Source: Bacteroidota bacterium (lineage in GTDB: Bacteria > Bacteroidota > Bacteroidia > Cytophagales > UBA9547). From it: a DNA stretch of 64,000 nucleotides. The notes beneath the pieces were generated by a model, which searched no databases, had not been told where the DNA came from, and saw only the letters and a program-made list of their open reading frames with translations. How positions within the stretch are numbered: the stretch's first letter is position 1; every line of letters starts with the position of its first letter. A program made the translations under genes and the position numbers. This document shows, piece by piece, positions 24,548-34,469 of the stretch. The DNA is taken from contig RDZG01000069.1 of the NCBI GenBank assembly GCA_004293915.1, positions 1 to 64,000 of the forward strand, written 5' to 3'.

Positions 24548-24667
24548 AAGAAAAACAAAAACTTTTTAAAGCCAGCCAAAGTGCTGATATATAGAATTGA
24601 AAAATACTTTTTTATTTTCTCAAACCTTTGGCAATCAGCATTTCACGTATTTTGTTCACTAAAAAAA
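24548..24667. repeat. 120-bp direct repeat flanking the PBECR gene, copy 2
   Basis: Begins with a copy of the last 47 bases of the second rhomboid gene and continues into the real 3' end of the MTHFR-like gene. Together with copy 1 it shows the original junction was about 120 bp and has been doubled around the insertion. Confidence 0.9.
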
Positions 24668-25544
24668 TTGAAGCTTCAATTTCTTCTTTTCTTATAGCTA
24701 CCGATTCGATATTAAACCCAAAAGGGATTGATTTTGAATGGCAATAATTAATTAATTCATCGGCTATTTCGATACAAATATCCAGCGATTGAGCCAAAAT
24801 ATTTTCTGATTGTAGTAGTTTTTGCTTTTGTGTTTCAGGGATATGTATGCCCAACCATTCCATAAATTCCAATGTTTTTGCCGAACCACATGCAGTAAGT
24901 GTAAAAATTAGCGTAGGAATTTCTCTGTTTTTAGTTGTACACGTTTTTTGTAAATCTTCTAATACTTTTTTTGCATAATCGACATTGAAAATACATTGAG
25001 ATATGAAATAACTCACACCAGAATTCATTTTATCTAAAATTCGCACATCTTCGTCTTTCAAAACTGCATGGCGTTCGGGAATCATAACTGCACCAATGGC
25101 AGTTGTGTTTTTGTGTTTGCTCCAAAGTGCATAAGCCTCTGGCAATGTGGTTTTTACCTTAAAATCAGGCGAAGGCAGACCAACAAAAACAGGATGAAAA
25201 TTATTTTTTTCTATTTTTTCGAGCCATTCGGTAAGTTCTTCTTTCGAGAATTTTCCGGCAGGTCTGTATATTATTTTTTCTAATTTTAGTGGGTTTAAAT
25301 GAGAGCTGGCAAAATCCAAAGGATCGAGCGCACTCATAAACGGGAAAGGTCTTTCTTCGCTTGTTCGTGCCGATTCGTCTTGCACATCGTACACAACCAA
25401 GGCATCTAAATCTAAATTATATAATCTTGTTAGGGTTTTTTCGGCAATTTCAACTACTTTTTCGGGCAATGTTTGCGATTTTGGAGGAGTAATACCATAA
25501 ATCAATATACCAGACTCTCTTTGTTTTATTTTAGATAAGAACAT
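24612..25544 (-). CDS. Methylenetetrahydrofolate reductase-like protein
   Basis: 310 residues. ILIYGITPPK at the start, LDALVVYDVQDESAR, GAVMIPERH and SGVSYFISQCIFNVDYAKKVLEDL follow the MetF (beta/alpha)8 barrel order with FAD-type phosphate contacts, but similarity to E. coli MetF looks distant. It probably belongs to the divergent MTHFR-like group seen in Bacteroidota. The reaction, reduction of methylene-tetrahydrofolate, is inferred. The 3' end lies in the duplicated 120-bp repeat but the gene is intact. Confidence 0.75.
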   Translation of the reverse strand: MFLSKIKQRESGILIYGITPPKSQTLPEKVVEIAEKTLTRLYNLDLDALVVYDVQDESARTSEERPFPFMSALDPLDFASSHLNPLKLEKIIYRPAGKFSKEELTEWLEKIEKNNFHPVFVGLPSPDFKVKTTLPEAYALWSKHKNTTAIGAVMIPERHAVLKDEDVRILDKMNSGVSYFISQCIFNVDYAKKVLEDLQKTCTTKNREIPTLIFTLTACGSAKTLEFMEWLGIHIPETQKQKLLQSENILAQSLDICIEIADELINYCHSKSIPFGFNIESVAIRKEEIEASIFLVNKIREMLIAKGLRK

Positions 25545-25568
25545 TTTTATACTATTGTTTCAAAAGCA

Positions 25569-25576
25569 CAAAGCTA
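25569..25576 (-). promoter_or_regulatory. Promoter of the MTHFR-like gene
   Basis: Minus-strand TAGCTTTG, 24 bp before the start codon. Confidence 0.5.
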
Positions 25577-25669
25577 ATAAATAAATGTATTTTTTAGATA
25601 TTGTTTGGTATAAATTGCTGTTGATTTTTAATAATTACGCAAAAAAACATTTTTGGCATTTGTTTTTTG

Positions 25670-25677
25670 TATTTTTG
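25670..25677 (+). promoter_or_regulatory. Promoter of the DEAD-box-like gene
   Basis: TATTTTTG followed by CATTCC. Its position rules out an upstream start at 25653 and supports GTG 25698. Confidence 0.6.
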
Positions 25678-25697
25678 CATTCCAAAAATCAATAGCT

Positions 25698-27014
25698 GTG
25701 ACTTTCGAATCATTAAAGTTTAATAAAAATCTACTCAAATCGCTTTCCGAAAATGGATTTGAAGAGCCAAACGAACTCCAATTAAAAACGGTTTCACGTG
25801 TTTTTAGTGGTCAAGATATGTTTGTGATTAGTCCAGAAGGTTCGGGCAAAACAACTACCATTGTTTTGACCATGTTGGCAAGTTTGGGCTATGGCAAAGA
25901 AGAACCGCCTAGAGCCTTGATTTTGGTCGATACCAAAGAAAAAGTTTTGGAATTGGTCGAAAAATTTGAGAAAATTGGACGCTATTCTGGCTTAAAAATT
26001 GCAGGTTTGATTTCGGGTGCATCGCTCGAAAACCAAAAAGATATGCTTTCGCAAGGTGCTGATATTATTGTCGGAACTCCAGATCGTATCCACACTTTGT
26101 ATTGGAAAACAGGTATTAATGTAAATAAACTTAAATATTTTATTGTAGATGATTTAGATTTAATCATCAAATTGGGTTTGCAAAGTCCTGTTCGATTGAT
26201 GTCGGAAAGTGTGCCAAAATGCCAAAGATTGGTTTTTTCGGAAATCAAGCACGAAAAAATCGAATTGGTATTGAAAAATCCGTTGCATATCGAAATAGAA
26301 GCGGTTATTGAGCCTCAATTAGACACCATCGATTTGGGAGTTTATAATGTTCCAAATTTTAAAACAAAATTAAATTTATTAAATAGATTATTAAGAGACG
26401 AAGTAATTTACCATCAAGCAGTTGTGTTTGTAAATACTGCGTTTTCAGCCGAAAATATACAGCATAATTTAGAACACATTTTTCCAAATCAAACTTATAT
26501 TGTGCCAAGTATTCAATCTACAATTAATTGTGAAAACGAGTTTTTTGCTGATGAAAATATTCGTGTCCTAATTATTGCAAATGAATTTAAACAAACTGTT
26601 GATTTAAAAGAAGTTGAGCATATTTTTCATATCGATTTGCCATCTGATAACGATGTTTTTATTGAAAGAATCAAACCCATTGCTGAAAACAAAACAGTTG
26701 CCTTATCAAAAGTATTTGCTACGGATATTGAGCTAACACAAGTGAGGTCAATAGAAAAAATAATTGGTAAATTTATGGCTAAGTTGCCTTTGCCTTTTGA
26801 TTTGGTAATAGACGAAACCAAAACCAAAGGAATATATAAAGTGGAAAATACAGAAGATGGCGATGGCAGCAGCATCCATTCTAAAAGCAAAGACCCAAAT
26901 GTTGGTGCTTTCCATGCAAAAAAAGAAGAAAACAGCAAAGATTACAACTGGGGTTGGAAAGAAAAAAACAAAATTTTTGGCAAAAAATATACTGATAAAA
27001 AGAACAGAATTTAG
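25698..27014 (+). CDS. DEAD/DEAH-box helicase-like protein with degenerate motifs
   Basis: 438 residues from GTG 25698, placed 20 bp after the promoter. FNKNLLKSLSENGFEEPNELQLKTV is the Q-motif region, SPEGSGKTTTIV is motif I, and VGTPDRIHTLY follows. The DEAD box itself reads VDDLDLI, and the C-terminal RecA-like domain lacks a clear HRxGRxxR motif (IFHIDLPSDNDVFIERI instead). It may therefore bind RNA with weak or no unwinding. The basic tail is typical of Bacteroidota RNA helicase relatives. Confidence 0.82.
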   Translation: MTFESLKFNKNLLKSLSENGFEEPNELQLKTVSRVFSGQDMFVISPEGSGKTTTIVLTMLASLGYGKEEPPRALILVDTKEKVLELVEKFEKIGRYSGLKIAGLISGASLENQKDMLSQGADIIVGTPDRIHTLYWKTGINVNKLKYFIVDDLDLIIKLGLQSPVRLMSESVPKCQRLVFSEIKHEKIELVLKNPLHIEIEAVIEPQLDTIDLGVYNVPNFKTKLNLLNRLLRDEVIYHQAVVFVNTAFSAENIQHNLEHIFPNQTYIVPSIQSTINCENEFFADENIRVLIIANEFKQTVDLKEVEHIFHIDLPSDNDVFIERIKPIAENKTVALSKVFATDIELTQVRSIEKIIGKFMAKLPLPFDLVIDETKTKGIYKVENTEDGDGSSIHSKSKDPNVGAFHAKKEENSKDYNWGWKEKNKIFGKKYTDKKNRI

Positions 27015-27062
27015 TGTTTTAAAATAACCATTTATACAAATTTTAATTCAATTAATTATTTT

Positions 27063-27106
27063 GCCACGAATTCACTAAGTTTTAGTTTTTTTCATGCATT
27101 CGTGGC
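27063..27106. repeat. GCCACGAAT inverted repeat, copy 1
   Basis: 9-bp arms GCCACGAAT (27063-27071) and ATTCGTGGC (27098-27106) in the 197-bp gap between convergent genes. The same arms recur at 45322-45369, so this is a dispersed REP-like or bidirectional terminator element. Confidence 0.65.
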
Positions 27107-27211
27107 TAAAATATTATTTTGAATAATTTCTATCTTCAAAATACTATTCTTTTTACACTTTGGTTATCAAATTTTGTTGTAATTTATTACATTGTTAAGA
27201 TTATTTAAAAC

Positions 27212-28364
27212 TTATTCTACATGTAACAAAAAGCCTTTTAAATATTCGCTTTCGGGGTGGAAAATATTGATAGGATGGTCATACGGTTGTCCTAAATGTT
27301 GCAAAATGCGAACATTTCGTTTGGCATCAGCGGCAGCACTGAAAACTACTTTTTGAAACAAATCTCTCGAAATATTTTGAGAACACGAATAAGTCATCAC
27401 TAAACCATTGGCTTTCACAGCTTTAAATCCAGAAATATTCAATTCTTTATAACCTCTACACGCATTTGGAACCGACTTAGCATTTTTTGCAAAAGCGGGT
27501 GGGTCTAAAATTACAATGTCATATTTTTGTTCGTTTTTTTTCAGAAAATCAAAGCAATCTTCGGCTATCGAAGTGTGTTTGCTCTTAAATCCATTGAATA
27601 AAACGGTTTCATCGCACATTCTGATGGCATCTTTTGATACATCAACAGAATCTGTAAATGCTAAAACCGCCTGTGTAACAAAACGTATTTAAGACCGACT
27701 TGCCTTTACTTATCGATTTTAACAAAGCACGATTATCTCTTTGGTCGATAAAAAAGCCTGTTTTTTGACCTTTTTCTATATCAATTTTAAATTTAACACC
27801 ATTTTCTATTACTTCTATTTCGGTTTTGCCTGTTTTTCCAAACCAGCCTGATGGCAACGAAATATTTTCTATTTCTTGCGAACTAATTTTGGTTTTGATG
27901 TACAAATATTCAATGCCAAGTTTTTGCAAACAAGCTGCAAAAATCTCAACTAAATTTTCGGTGCCTTTTGTAAGCACTTGCATCACAGCTACATCTGCAT
28001 ATACATCAACAATAATGCCAGGCAAAAAATCTCCTTCGGCATGTATAAGCCTGTAACAATTTGTGGTGCTTTTGTCAATAAAATTGGTGCGAAGTTTATA
28101 CGCATTTTCAAACTTTTTGTACCAATAATCAATTGATTTAAAGTCGATTACGATTTTTGAAAAATCAAATAAACGACATACGATTTGGCTATTTGCCGAA
28201 TAAAATCCAGCTCCCAAAACAGTACCTTTGTTATCAATTACTTCTATAATCTCTCCGTTTTTGGCTTTTGGAAAAGTTTTTACTCCACCCGAAAAAATCC
28301 AAGGATGAAAATTTAATACTGGTTTTTCTCTTCCTGATTTTAGTTCTAATTTTTGATATTCCAT
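27212..28364 (-). pseudogene. RlmI-like 23S rRNA cytosine methyltransferase, frameshifted
   Basis: Two fragments read as one class I rRNA methyltransferase of the RlmI family. The first (28364 down to about 27642) has the PUA-like start MEYQKLELKSGREKPVLNFHPWIFSGGV and the SAM motif LNTFCYTGGFSIY. It then hits a stop. The second (to 27212) restarts in another frame with TDSVDVSKDAIR, the catalytic-site YDIVILDPPAFAK, and SCSQNISRDLF. Compared with the family, about nine residues between GGFSIY and DSVDV are missing, so a deletion of roughly 26 nt near 27655 removed part of the SAM fold and shifted the frame. A loss this size is less likely to be a simple sequencing slip. Confidence 0.85.
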
Positions 28365-28408
28365 GATGCAAATTACAGACATTTCTGACTATTTTATCAT
28401 TATATTAA

Positions 28409-28440
28409 AAAAGCCTCAACTATTGCTAGTTAAGGCTTTT
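28409..28440 (-). terminator. Terminator of metK
   Basis: 13-bp stem with one mismatch (AAAAGCCT...AGGCTTTT and AACTA/TAGTT, TTGC loop), 20 bp after the metK stop and before the RlmI-like gene. Confidence 0.75.
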
Positions 28441-28460
28441 TATAATTATAAATTTAATAT

Positions 28461-29780
28461 TTAAGCTATTGAAAACGCTTTTTTAATTTCAACTTGGTGA
28501 TCAAGTTTTTCCCAAGCAAAGAAATCTACTTTTTTCTTAGCAGCAGTTCTTATTTCGGTTACTTTTCCTTTATCTTCTGATTTAGAAACATAAAAAGTAT
28601 CTACTTCTTTCGAGTATGGCACACGACCAACGTGTCCATAAGCAGCAGTTTCTGAGAAAATTGGGTTTTTAAGTCCGAACCTATCAATGATAGATTTTGG
28701 TTTTAATTTTTCTTTGAAAAGTTTTTCTACGATGGTTGTTATTTCGCCATCTTTTAATTTTACTTTTCCAGTACCATACGTATTCACGTTAATAGAAACT
28801 GGTTCTGCAACTCCAATTGCATAAGAAACTTGCACCAATGCTTTTTCTGAAACGCCAGCAGCAACTAAGTTTTTAGCAATATGACGAGCAGCATAAGCCG
28901 CACTTCTATCTACTTTTGAAGGATCTTTTCCTGAAAATGCGCCTCCACCATGAGCACCAGCTCCGCCATAAGTATCTACAATGATTTTACGACCAGTCAA
29001 ACCTGTGTCGCCATGCGGTCCGCCAATGATAAATTTGCCTGTAGGGTTAATAAAGTATTTGATTTGAGCATTAAACATACGTTGAACACGAATTGGTAAT
29101 TGTTTTTTTACCAATGGTATCAATATATTTTTAACATCTTTTTCGATTTGTTCTTGCATAGCTTTTTCAGCTTTTGCATCGCCACCTTTCACAAACTCAT
29201 CGTGTTGAGTAGAAACTACAATGGCATCTATTCTTTTAGGACGACCTTTGTCATCGTACTCCATCGTTACTTGCGATTTTGCATCAGGACGAAGGTATTT
29301 CATTGTTTTACCTTCTCTGCGAATATCTTGTAAAATTTTCACTAATAAATGTGAAATTTCAAGTGTCAATGGCATAAAGTTATCTGATTCGTTGGTTGCA
29401 TAACCAAACATCATACCTTGGTCGCCAGCACCTTGTTCTTTAAACAAACCTTCGCCTTCGGTTACACCTTGCGAAATGTCTGGTGATTGAGCATGTAAAG
29501 CATTTATAACTCCACAAGAAAGATAATCAAATTGATATTCAGATTTTGTATATCCAATTTTTTTGATGGCAGCACGAACTACTTCTTGCACATCAACATA
29601 GGCATTTGTAGTGATTTCACCTGCAACAACAGCCAATCCTGTAGTTACTAAAGTTTCGCATGCAACACGCGATTGAGGATCTTGAGCCAACATGGCATCA
29701 AGAATGGCATCGGAAATTTGGTCAGATACTTTGTCCGGATGGCCTTCAGAAACAGATTCTGATGTAAATAAATAAGGCAT
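28461..29780 (-). CDS. metK: S-adenosylmethionine synthase
   Basis: 439 residues, slightly longer than E. coli MetK. Signature motifs are [18 protein letters not shown] (His and Asp contacting methionine/ATP), the loop [25 protein letters not shown] and GGGAFSGKD. The C-terminus adds about 35 residues ([20 protein letters not shown]) usual in Bacteroidota. It makes SAM from methionine and ATP. I see no SAM riboswitch in the 155-bp leader. Confidence 0.97.
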   Translation of the reverse strand: MPYLFTSESVSEGHPDKVSDQISDAILDAMLAQDPQSRVACETLVTTGLAVVAGEITTNAYVDVQEVVRAAIKKIGYTKSEYQFDYLSCGVINALHAQSPDISQGVTEGEGLFKEQGAGDQGMMFGYATNESDNFMPLTLEISHLLVKILQDIRREGKTMKYLRPDAKSQVTMEYDDKGRPKRIDAIVVSTQHDEFVKGGDAKAEKAMQEQIEKDVKNILIPLVKKQLPIRVQRMFNAQIKYFINPTGKFIIGGPHGDTGLTGRKIIVDTYGGAGAHGGGAFSGKDPSKVDRSAAYAARHIAKNLVAAGVSEKALVQVSYAIGVAEPVSINVNTYGTGKVKLKDGEITTIVEKLFKEKLKPKSIIDRFGLKNPIFSETAAYGHVGRVPYSKEVDTFYVSKSEDKGKVTEIRTAAKKKVDFFAWEKLDHQVEIKKAFSIA

Positions 29781-29828
29781 TTGTTATGAAATTTGATTTA
29801 TAATGGATAAAAGATTGATTTCTTGTGG

Positions 29829-29836
29829 CAAAATTA
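29829..29836 (-). promoter_or_regulatory. Promoter of metK
   Basis: Minus-strand TAATTTTG, 48 bp before the metK start. Confidence 0.5.
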
Positions 29837-29934
29837 GATGAATATTGATATAAAACAGTATTTGAATCAATAATTTTTTCAACCAACAAAATTTGTAATT
29901 AAAATACAATCTTATCTAATTAACATTTTGATTA

Positions 29935-30441
29935 TTATTCTGTTTTTTCAAAACCATCAACTTGCTTTTTTGCGTTTTTATAAGCTGCATCTAATAAAAT
30001 CCGTTCTAAAAACCCTTCTAATGGTTTCAACCCAAGTGCAATTGCACCTTTTGCACCTAAACTAAACCAAACATTACCTCCAGAATAATTATCAATTAAT
30101 TTTTCTATAAATATTTCTTCTAATAAAAAAAGTATAACTGCCAACGCCAAAATGATAGTTGCTGCTTTTCTTCCTGCTTTTGCTTTCGTTAGTGCATCTA
30201 ATGTTTCTTGAAGTTCTTTATTTTTGTTATCAAGTGCTGAATTGGTTTTATCAAGCTTATTCTGCAATTTATCACTAACTTTTGTGATAAGCTTTAATTC
30301 GCCAATAGTTTCTTCAAAATTATCAACTAATCGGTTGTATTCTGCTTTGATTTTTTGTTGATCAACAGATTCAGTTTCTAAAAACGCCTTTGCTCTACCT
30401 AGTTCTTCTGCTTGCCTTTCGTATAAGTTATTGCTAGCCAT
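29935..30441 (-). CDS. Coiled-coil membrane protein, last gene of SiaABC-like operon
   Basis: 168 residues. Residues about 5-90 form a long charged coiled coil, and one hydrophobic stretch (AATIILALAVILFLLEEIF, about 94-112) is a membrane helix; a second weak one may follow near 130. Its start overlaps the stop of the SiaB-SiaC gene by eight bases, so it belongs to the same operon. No known family. It could anchor the signalling complex to the membrane. Confidence 0.65.
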   Translation of the reverse strand: MASNNLYERQAEELGRAKAFLETESVDQQKIKAEYNRLVDNFEETIGELKLITKVSDKLQNKLDKTNSALDNKNKELQETLDALTKAKAGRKAATIILALAVILFLLEEIFIEKLIDNYSGGNVWFSLGAKGAIALGLKPLEGFLERILLDAAYKNAKKQVDGFEKTE

Positions 30442-31402
30442 TGATTACACGAATATTAAATGGAATGCCTAGTACATCTTGATAATCTTCGCCTGTTTCT
30501 TTCATATCTTCATCATCTTCTTCGTACCACCAATTAAATTCTACAGCATTTCCAGCTTTGTGTATGGCAGAAAGTTTTTTCATTACATCTAATAAGCATT
30601 TAGAAGAGCTTGTATTAAAATATTCTAATTGAACATGAAACACAGTTTTTGGTTTTGGACTAACACTATATTTTTCTAACCAATCTACAATTGGCTTATA
30701 GTATTCTACAGGATTTTCGGGAGTAGAGCGACCTTTAAATTCTAGTATTCCTGTTTCTGAATCGAATTTTACTAGAGGTGTTTGTTTTGTTGCTTCAAGC
30801 CTTAATGATTCCATACTATGGTTTAAATTTGAATGTACTTCTGTAATATTTGATGTATTTTTTGATTCTTCGCTTTTCCAAACGACTACTTTGAGTGTAA
30901 AGAACGATATTTCTTCTTTATAAGCATAAAATTTGTAGAAGATTTTTTCTCCTGATTTTCTTGCTATATCTATAAATCCCAGACCCGCAGTACCTTTATC
31001 TGAAAACTCATTATTATCTAAAGTTGTTTTATATATTGCTTTAAGTTCTTCTTTTGAGGCGGCATTTACCATCTCAATTTTATCTTTTATCTTGTCTATT
31101 TTATCATTATAGATATAATTCCCTGTTACGATTACATAATGATCAGGATATGATTCTATACATGCCAAAGCGGTGTGGTTAAATGGATTAGATTCGTTGT
31201 CTAAATGATGTCCTAAGTTTTGCAAACATTCAACAGCTACATTATAGACTTTTTTCCTGACTTTAGTATCAGGTTCGATTTCTAATCTATCTTCGAGCAT
31301 TTTGAGCAAATTATTGACTTGTTCAAAATTGACTTCTCCTTTAAAAGACAACATTAAGTTGTTGTCTGTCATTTCTTCGTATAAACTATAATAGTTTTTC
31401 AT
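30434..31402 (-). CDS. SiaB-like kinase fused to SiaC-like regulatory phosphoprotein
   Basis: 322 residues made of two domains. Residues 1-190 match SiaB-type GHKL kinases: N-box VECLQNLGHH (about 55) and G-box GTAGLGFIDIARKSG (about 137). Residues 205-322 match SiaC (DUF1987): LVKFDSETGILEFKGRSTPENPVEYY and HVQLEYFNTSSSKCLLD, whose Thr in FNTSS is the position phosphorylated by SiaB in Pseudomonas SiaC. Normally the two are separate proteins; here kinase and substrate are one chain. The SiaA-like phosphatase lies just upstream in the operon. Partner-switching output is likely, but no SiaD diguanylate cyclase is present nearby. Confidence 0.85.
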   Translation of the reverse strand: MKNYYSLYEEMTDNNLMLSFKGEVNFEQVNNLLKMLEDRLEIEPDTKVRKKVYNVAVECLQNLGHHLDNESNPFNHTALACIESYPDHYVIVTGNYIYNDKIDKIKDKIEMVNAASKEELKAIYKTTLDNNEFSDKGTAGLGFIDIARKSGEKIFYKFYAYKEEISFFTLKVVVWKSEESKNTSNITEVHSNLNHSMESLRLEATKQTPLVKFDSETGILEFKGRSTPENPVEYYKPIVDWLEKYSVSPKPKTVFHVQLEYFNTSSSKCLLDVMKKLSAIHKAGNAVEFNWWYEEDDEDMKETGEDYQDVLGIPFNIRVING

Positions 31403-31421
31403 TCTAAGTTAAATTTGTGTT

Positions 31422-34400
31422 TTATACAGTTGCACCAAAAACAATCATATCATCAACCTGAGGATTATCATTTCCCATCCAATTATTCATCGTATCAAAA
31501 ATTTCTTGTTTTTGAGTATTAATGGGTTGAGCAGAAATGGCATGCAATTTTTCTTTTAAACGTTTAACCATAAATTTACGTTTGTCGGGTCCTCCAAATT
31601 GGTCTTGAAATCCATCAGTACATAAATAAAATGTTGTTGGCGTTGAAATATCAATTTCGTGTTTAGTAAAGCTTACTTTGTCGTTTTCGTCAGTTCGTCC
31701 TCCAATTGGTCTTTTGTCTGCTTTAATCTCAAAAAACTCCCCATTTTGAACATAATACAATGGATTCATAGCACCTGCATAAGCCATTTTTTTAGCTTTC
31801 GCATCAATTACAACAATGCCGACATCCATACCATCTCTAATGTCGTTTTCGTTTTGTTTTAATGTTTGTGCAACTCCAAAGTGCAAAACTGAAAGTATCA
31901 ATTCAGGAGATGTAATTTTCTTTTCACGAACAATTTGATCAAGTTGATTATCTCCAATCATTGTCATAAATGCACCTGGAACACCGTGTCCAGTGCAATC
32001 GGCAATAACAATTATAATTTTATCACTCACATAATCAATCCAATAAAAATCGCCACTAATAATATCTTTGGGTTTGTAATATAAAAAGTGGTTCGGAATC
32101 AATGATTTTACATACTCATCTGCTGGTAATAATGCTGATTGTATGCGTTTTGCATAGTTTATCGAAGCTATAATATCTTTGTTTTTTTCTTCTATTATAT
32201 GTGATTGTTCTTGTATTTGAACTTCGGCTTCTTTTCTTTGTAGCGATTTGTAAGCAATTGTTAAAATATCTGCTATCGATTTTGTAAAGTTAAAATCTAT
32301 TACATCAAATTTTTTCACTACATTTTTATGTTCACAACAAATTACACCACGAACTAATCCATCCACATAATATGGAATATCTAGCATCGATTTTATATTA
32401 TTTGGCTTTAAATAATTTTCATTGAATTCTATAGTATTCAAATCACTTTCTGCATTTGGTGCATTGATAGGTTCTCCACTTGTAATAGCTTGAAAATAAA
32501 TTGGATAATCTTTTTGAGAAATAGATATAGATGGCAAATATTTCATTTCATCTTTATTATACATTGCAAGGCTAGTGAGGGTTTCATTGTCTTGGCTCAA
32601 TTCCCAAACGCCAACTTGTGTAATATCTAAAGAAAGTGAAGTTTTTTGCGCAATTTCTTTGATAGATGTTTCAAAGTTTCCTTGTTGGATATTTTTGCTT
32701 TTTGCCAAATTCATCAATACTTTGCTATTGGCTTCAAACTCACGATTTTGATTTTCTATAAATCTTTTTTCTTCATCTAATTGTTTTACAAGCGATTGCG
32801 TTTCTTCATACGATTGATTGATTTTAATTGCTTGACGCTCCATTTCTGTTTTTTGAGCATTTACAGTAGAAATTACACCTTCCAATTCTCTGTTTTTAGC
32901 TTCTACTTGTATTTTTTGGATTTCGGCTTCTTGATTTGATTTAGAAAGTGCCAAAGTTTGTTCTTCTAGCTCAGATTTACCTTTTTCTAATTCTCCCAAA
33001 ACAGATTGAAGTGCCATTTTTTCGCCTTTCACATCCTTTACCATTTTGTTGAATACATTTGAGAGGTTTTCTATTTCGTCACCTGTATTCACATCGGCAT
33101 GCACATCGAGATTTCCTTTAGAAACCTCATCGGCTGCAGCTGAAAGCGTAAAAAGTGGCCTAGAAATACCGCCAGACACAAAATTAGACACGATGGCAAT
33201 GAGCAAGAATACCAAAATAGAAGCTATAATTACTCGTGAACGCACTTGATTGATAGGCTCAAAAACCTCAGCCTCATCTATTTCTGAAAGCAATGCCCAT
33301 TTTAAATCTGGATCACTAATTAATGAATACGAACTTAATACAGGAATATTTCTATAATCATTAATAATTTTGGTTTCCACCAATTTGTTGTGTGCATTTT
33401 TTGAAGCATCAGTTTTTACATCGGCATAAAGTATAGAAGTTTTATAAGCTTTCATAAACTCTAATGTAGTATCAGGAACGTTGTATGTTTTCATGGCTTC
33501 AAAAAATCCTTTCGGATCTTCGAGAATAAAACGAGAGTTGGTCCGCATTTTATAATCAGGTCCTACAATATATGTTTCTCCTGAAGCTCCCAATCCATCT
33601 GATTTCCAGTTTTGATTTCCTGTCATGATATTATCAATCTCATCAATGGAAAGTTGCAAAACCAGTGTCCCAATTTTTTTGTCGTTTCTAAACATGTTAG
33701 TTGCACAAAAAATTGATGGTTCATAAGCTGAAGGCAAATAAAACTGATAATCATAAATTTTTACAGTATTTGTACTTTGTACTTTTTTAAACTCATTGTA
33801 AATTTTATAAATATTAGTTTCTTTTATCATTGGATCGTTTACATTGGCAGCAAAATCGAGCTCTTTTGCCACTGTATAAACTATATTTCCATCGTTATCA
33901 ATCAAGAAAATATCATAATACTTAAATTTTTCGAGCGCATCTTTTAAAAGTAAATCGTATTTTTCATGCACATTAAAATAGGGTTTATCTTTGGTTACTC
34001 TTTCGCCTCTATTTGCAATATAGTGATATTGGTAGAGCAAAGTTTTGGCATTTTTGAGTGGAATGTAATCATAAATAGGTGTATTTTTTTTATCAGATTC
34101 TGCTAACTTATTGTAAAAAATATTTTCATAATAGTTTATAATTTCGGGTTTTACTGTACTCATTTCAGAGCTATCAACTTCAAAATTATTATATGCATTA
34201 CTCATATCTTCTAAGGCATCCAAAAAGAAACTATTTGAAGAAAAATAAACTGCTTCCTGCCTAACTTTTTGAATATAGCCTTCAACTTGTCTTTTTCGAA
34301 GCTCACGTACAGAAGTTAATCGATCAAAAGATTGTTTGGTAATGGTTTCTTTTGTAGTATAATAATTATAAAAACCGAAAATCGCCATTGGAATTAAACC

Positions 34401-34448
34401 TATCAATTGGAAATAAATCTGAAGACGGTTTTTTATATTTTTAAACAT
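31422..34448 (-). CDS. SiaA-like membrane PP2C/SpoIIE phosphatase with sensor, HAMP and GAF
   Basis: 1008 residues. Membrane helix near 14-30, a large periplasmic Cache-like sensor to about 400, second helix (about 406-424), HAMP (about 425-475), long coiled coil, GAF domain (about 600-735) and a C-terminal SpoIIE-type PP2C domain (about 790-1008) with SGDFYWIDYV, IADCTGHGVPGAFMTMIG and DGFQDQFGG carrying the metal-binding Asp residues. It would dephosphorylate the SiaC domain encoded by the next gene in response to an outside signal. SiaA in Pseudomonas has the same sensor-HAMP-PP2C design but lacks GAF, as far as I recall. Confidence 0.87.
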   Translation of the reverse strand: MFKNIKNRLQIYFQLIGLIPMAIFGFYNYYTTKETITKQSFDRLTSVRELRKRQVEGYIQKVRQEAVYFSSNSFFLDALEDMSNAYNNFEVDSSEMSTVKPEIINYYENIFYNKLAESDKKNTPIYDYIPLKNAKTLLYQYHYIANRGERVTKDKPYFNVHEKYDLLLKDALEKFKYYDIFLIDNDGNIVYTVAKELDFAANVNDPMIKETNIYKIYNEFKKVQSTNTVKIYDYQFYLPSAYEPSIFCATNMFRNDKKIGTLVLQLSIDEIDNIMTGNQNWKSDGLGASGETYIVGPDYKMRTNSRFILEDPKGFFEAMKTYNVPDTTLEFMKAYKTSILYADVKTDASKNAHNKLVETKIINDYRNIPVLSSYSLISDPDLKWALLSEIDEAEVFEPINQVRSRVIIASILVFLLIAIVSNFVSGGISRPLFTLSAAADEVSKGNLDVHADVNTGDEIENLSNVFNKMVKDVKGEKMALQSVLGELEKGKSELEEQTLALSKSNQEAEIQKIQVEAKNRELEGVISTVNAQKTEMERQAIKINQSYEETQSLVKQLDEEKRFIENQNREFEANSKVLMNLAKSKNIQQGNFETSIKEIAQKTSLSLDITQVGVWELSQDNETLTSLAMYNKDEMKYLPSISISQKDYPIYFQAITSGEPINAPNAESDLNTIEFNENYLKPNNIKSMLDIPYYVDGLVRGVICCEHKNVVKKFDVIDFNFTKSIADILTIAYKSLQRKEAEVQIQEQSHIIEEKNKDIIASINYAKRIQSALLPADEYVKSLIPNHFLYYKPKDIISGDFYWIDYVSDKIIIVIADCTGHGVPGAFMTMIGDNQLDQIVREKKITSPELILSVLHFGVAQTLKQNENDIRDGMDVGIVVIDAKAKKMAYAGAMNPLYYVQNGEFFEIKADKRPIGGRTDENDKVSFTKHEIDISTPTTFYLCTDGFQDQFGGPDKRKFMVKRLKEKLHAISAQPINTQKQEIFDTMNNWMGNDNPQVDDMIVFGATV

Positions 34449-34469
34449 AATTTAATAATTTTTTAAAAG

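Noticed and set aside
29781-29934. SAM riboswitch before metK
   Set aside because: The leader is short and AT-rich with no helix set resembling a SAM riboswitch; only a TAnnTTTG promoter is visible.
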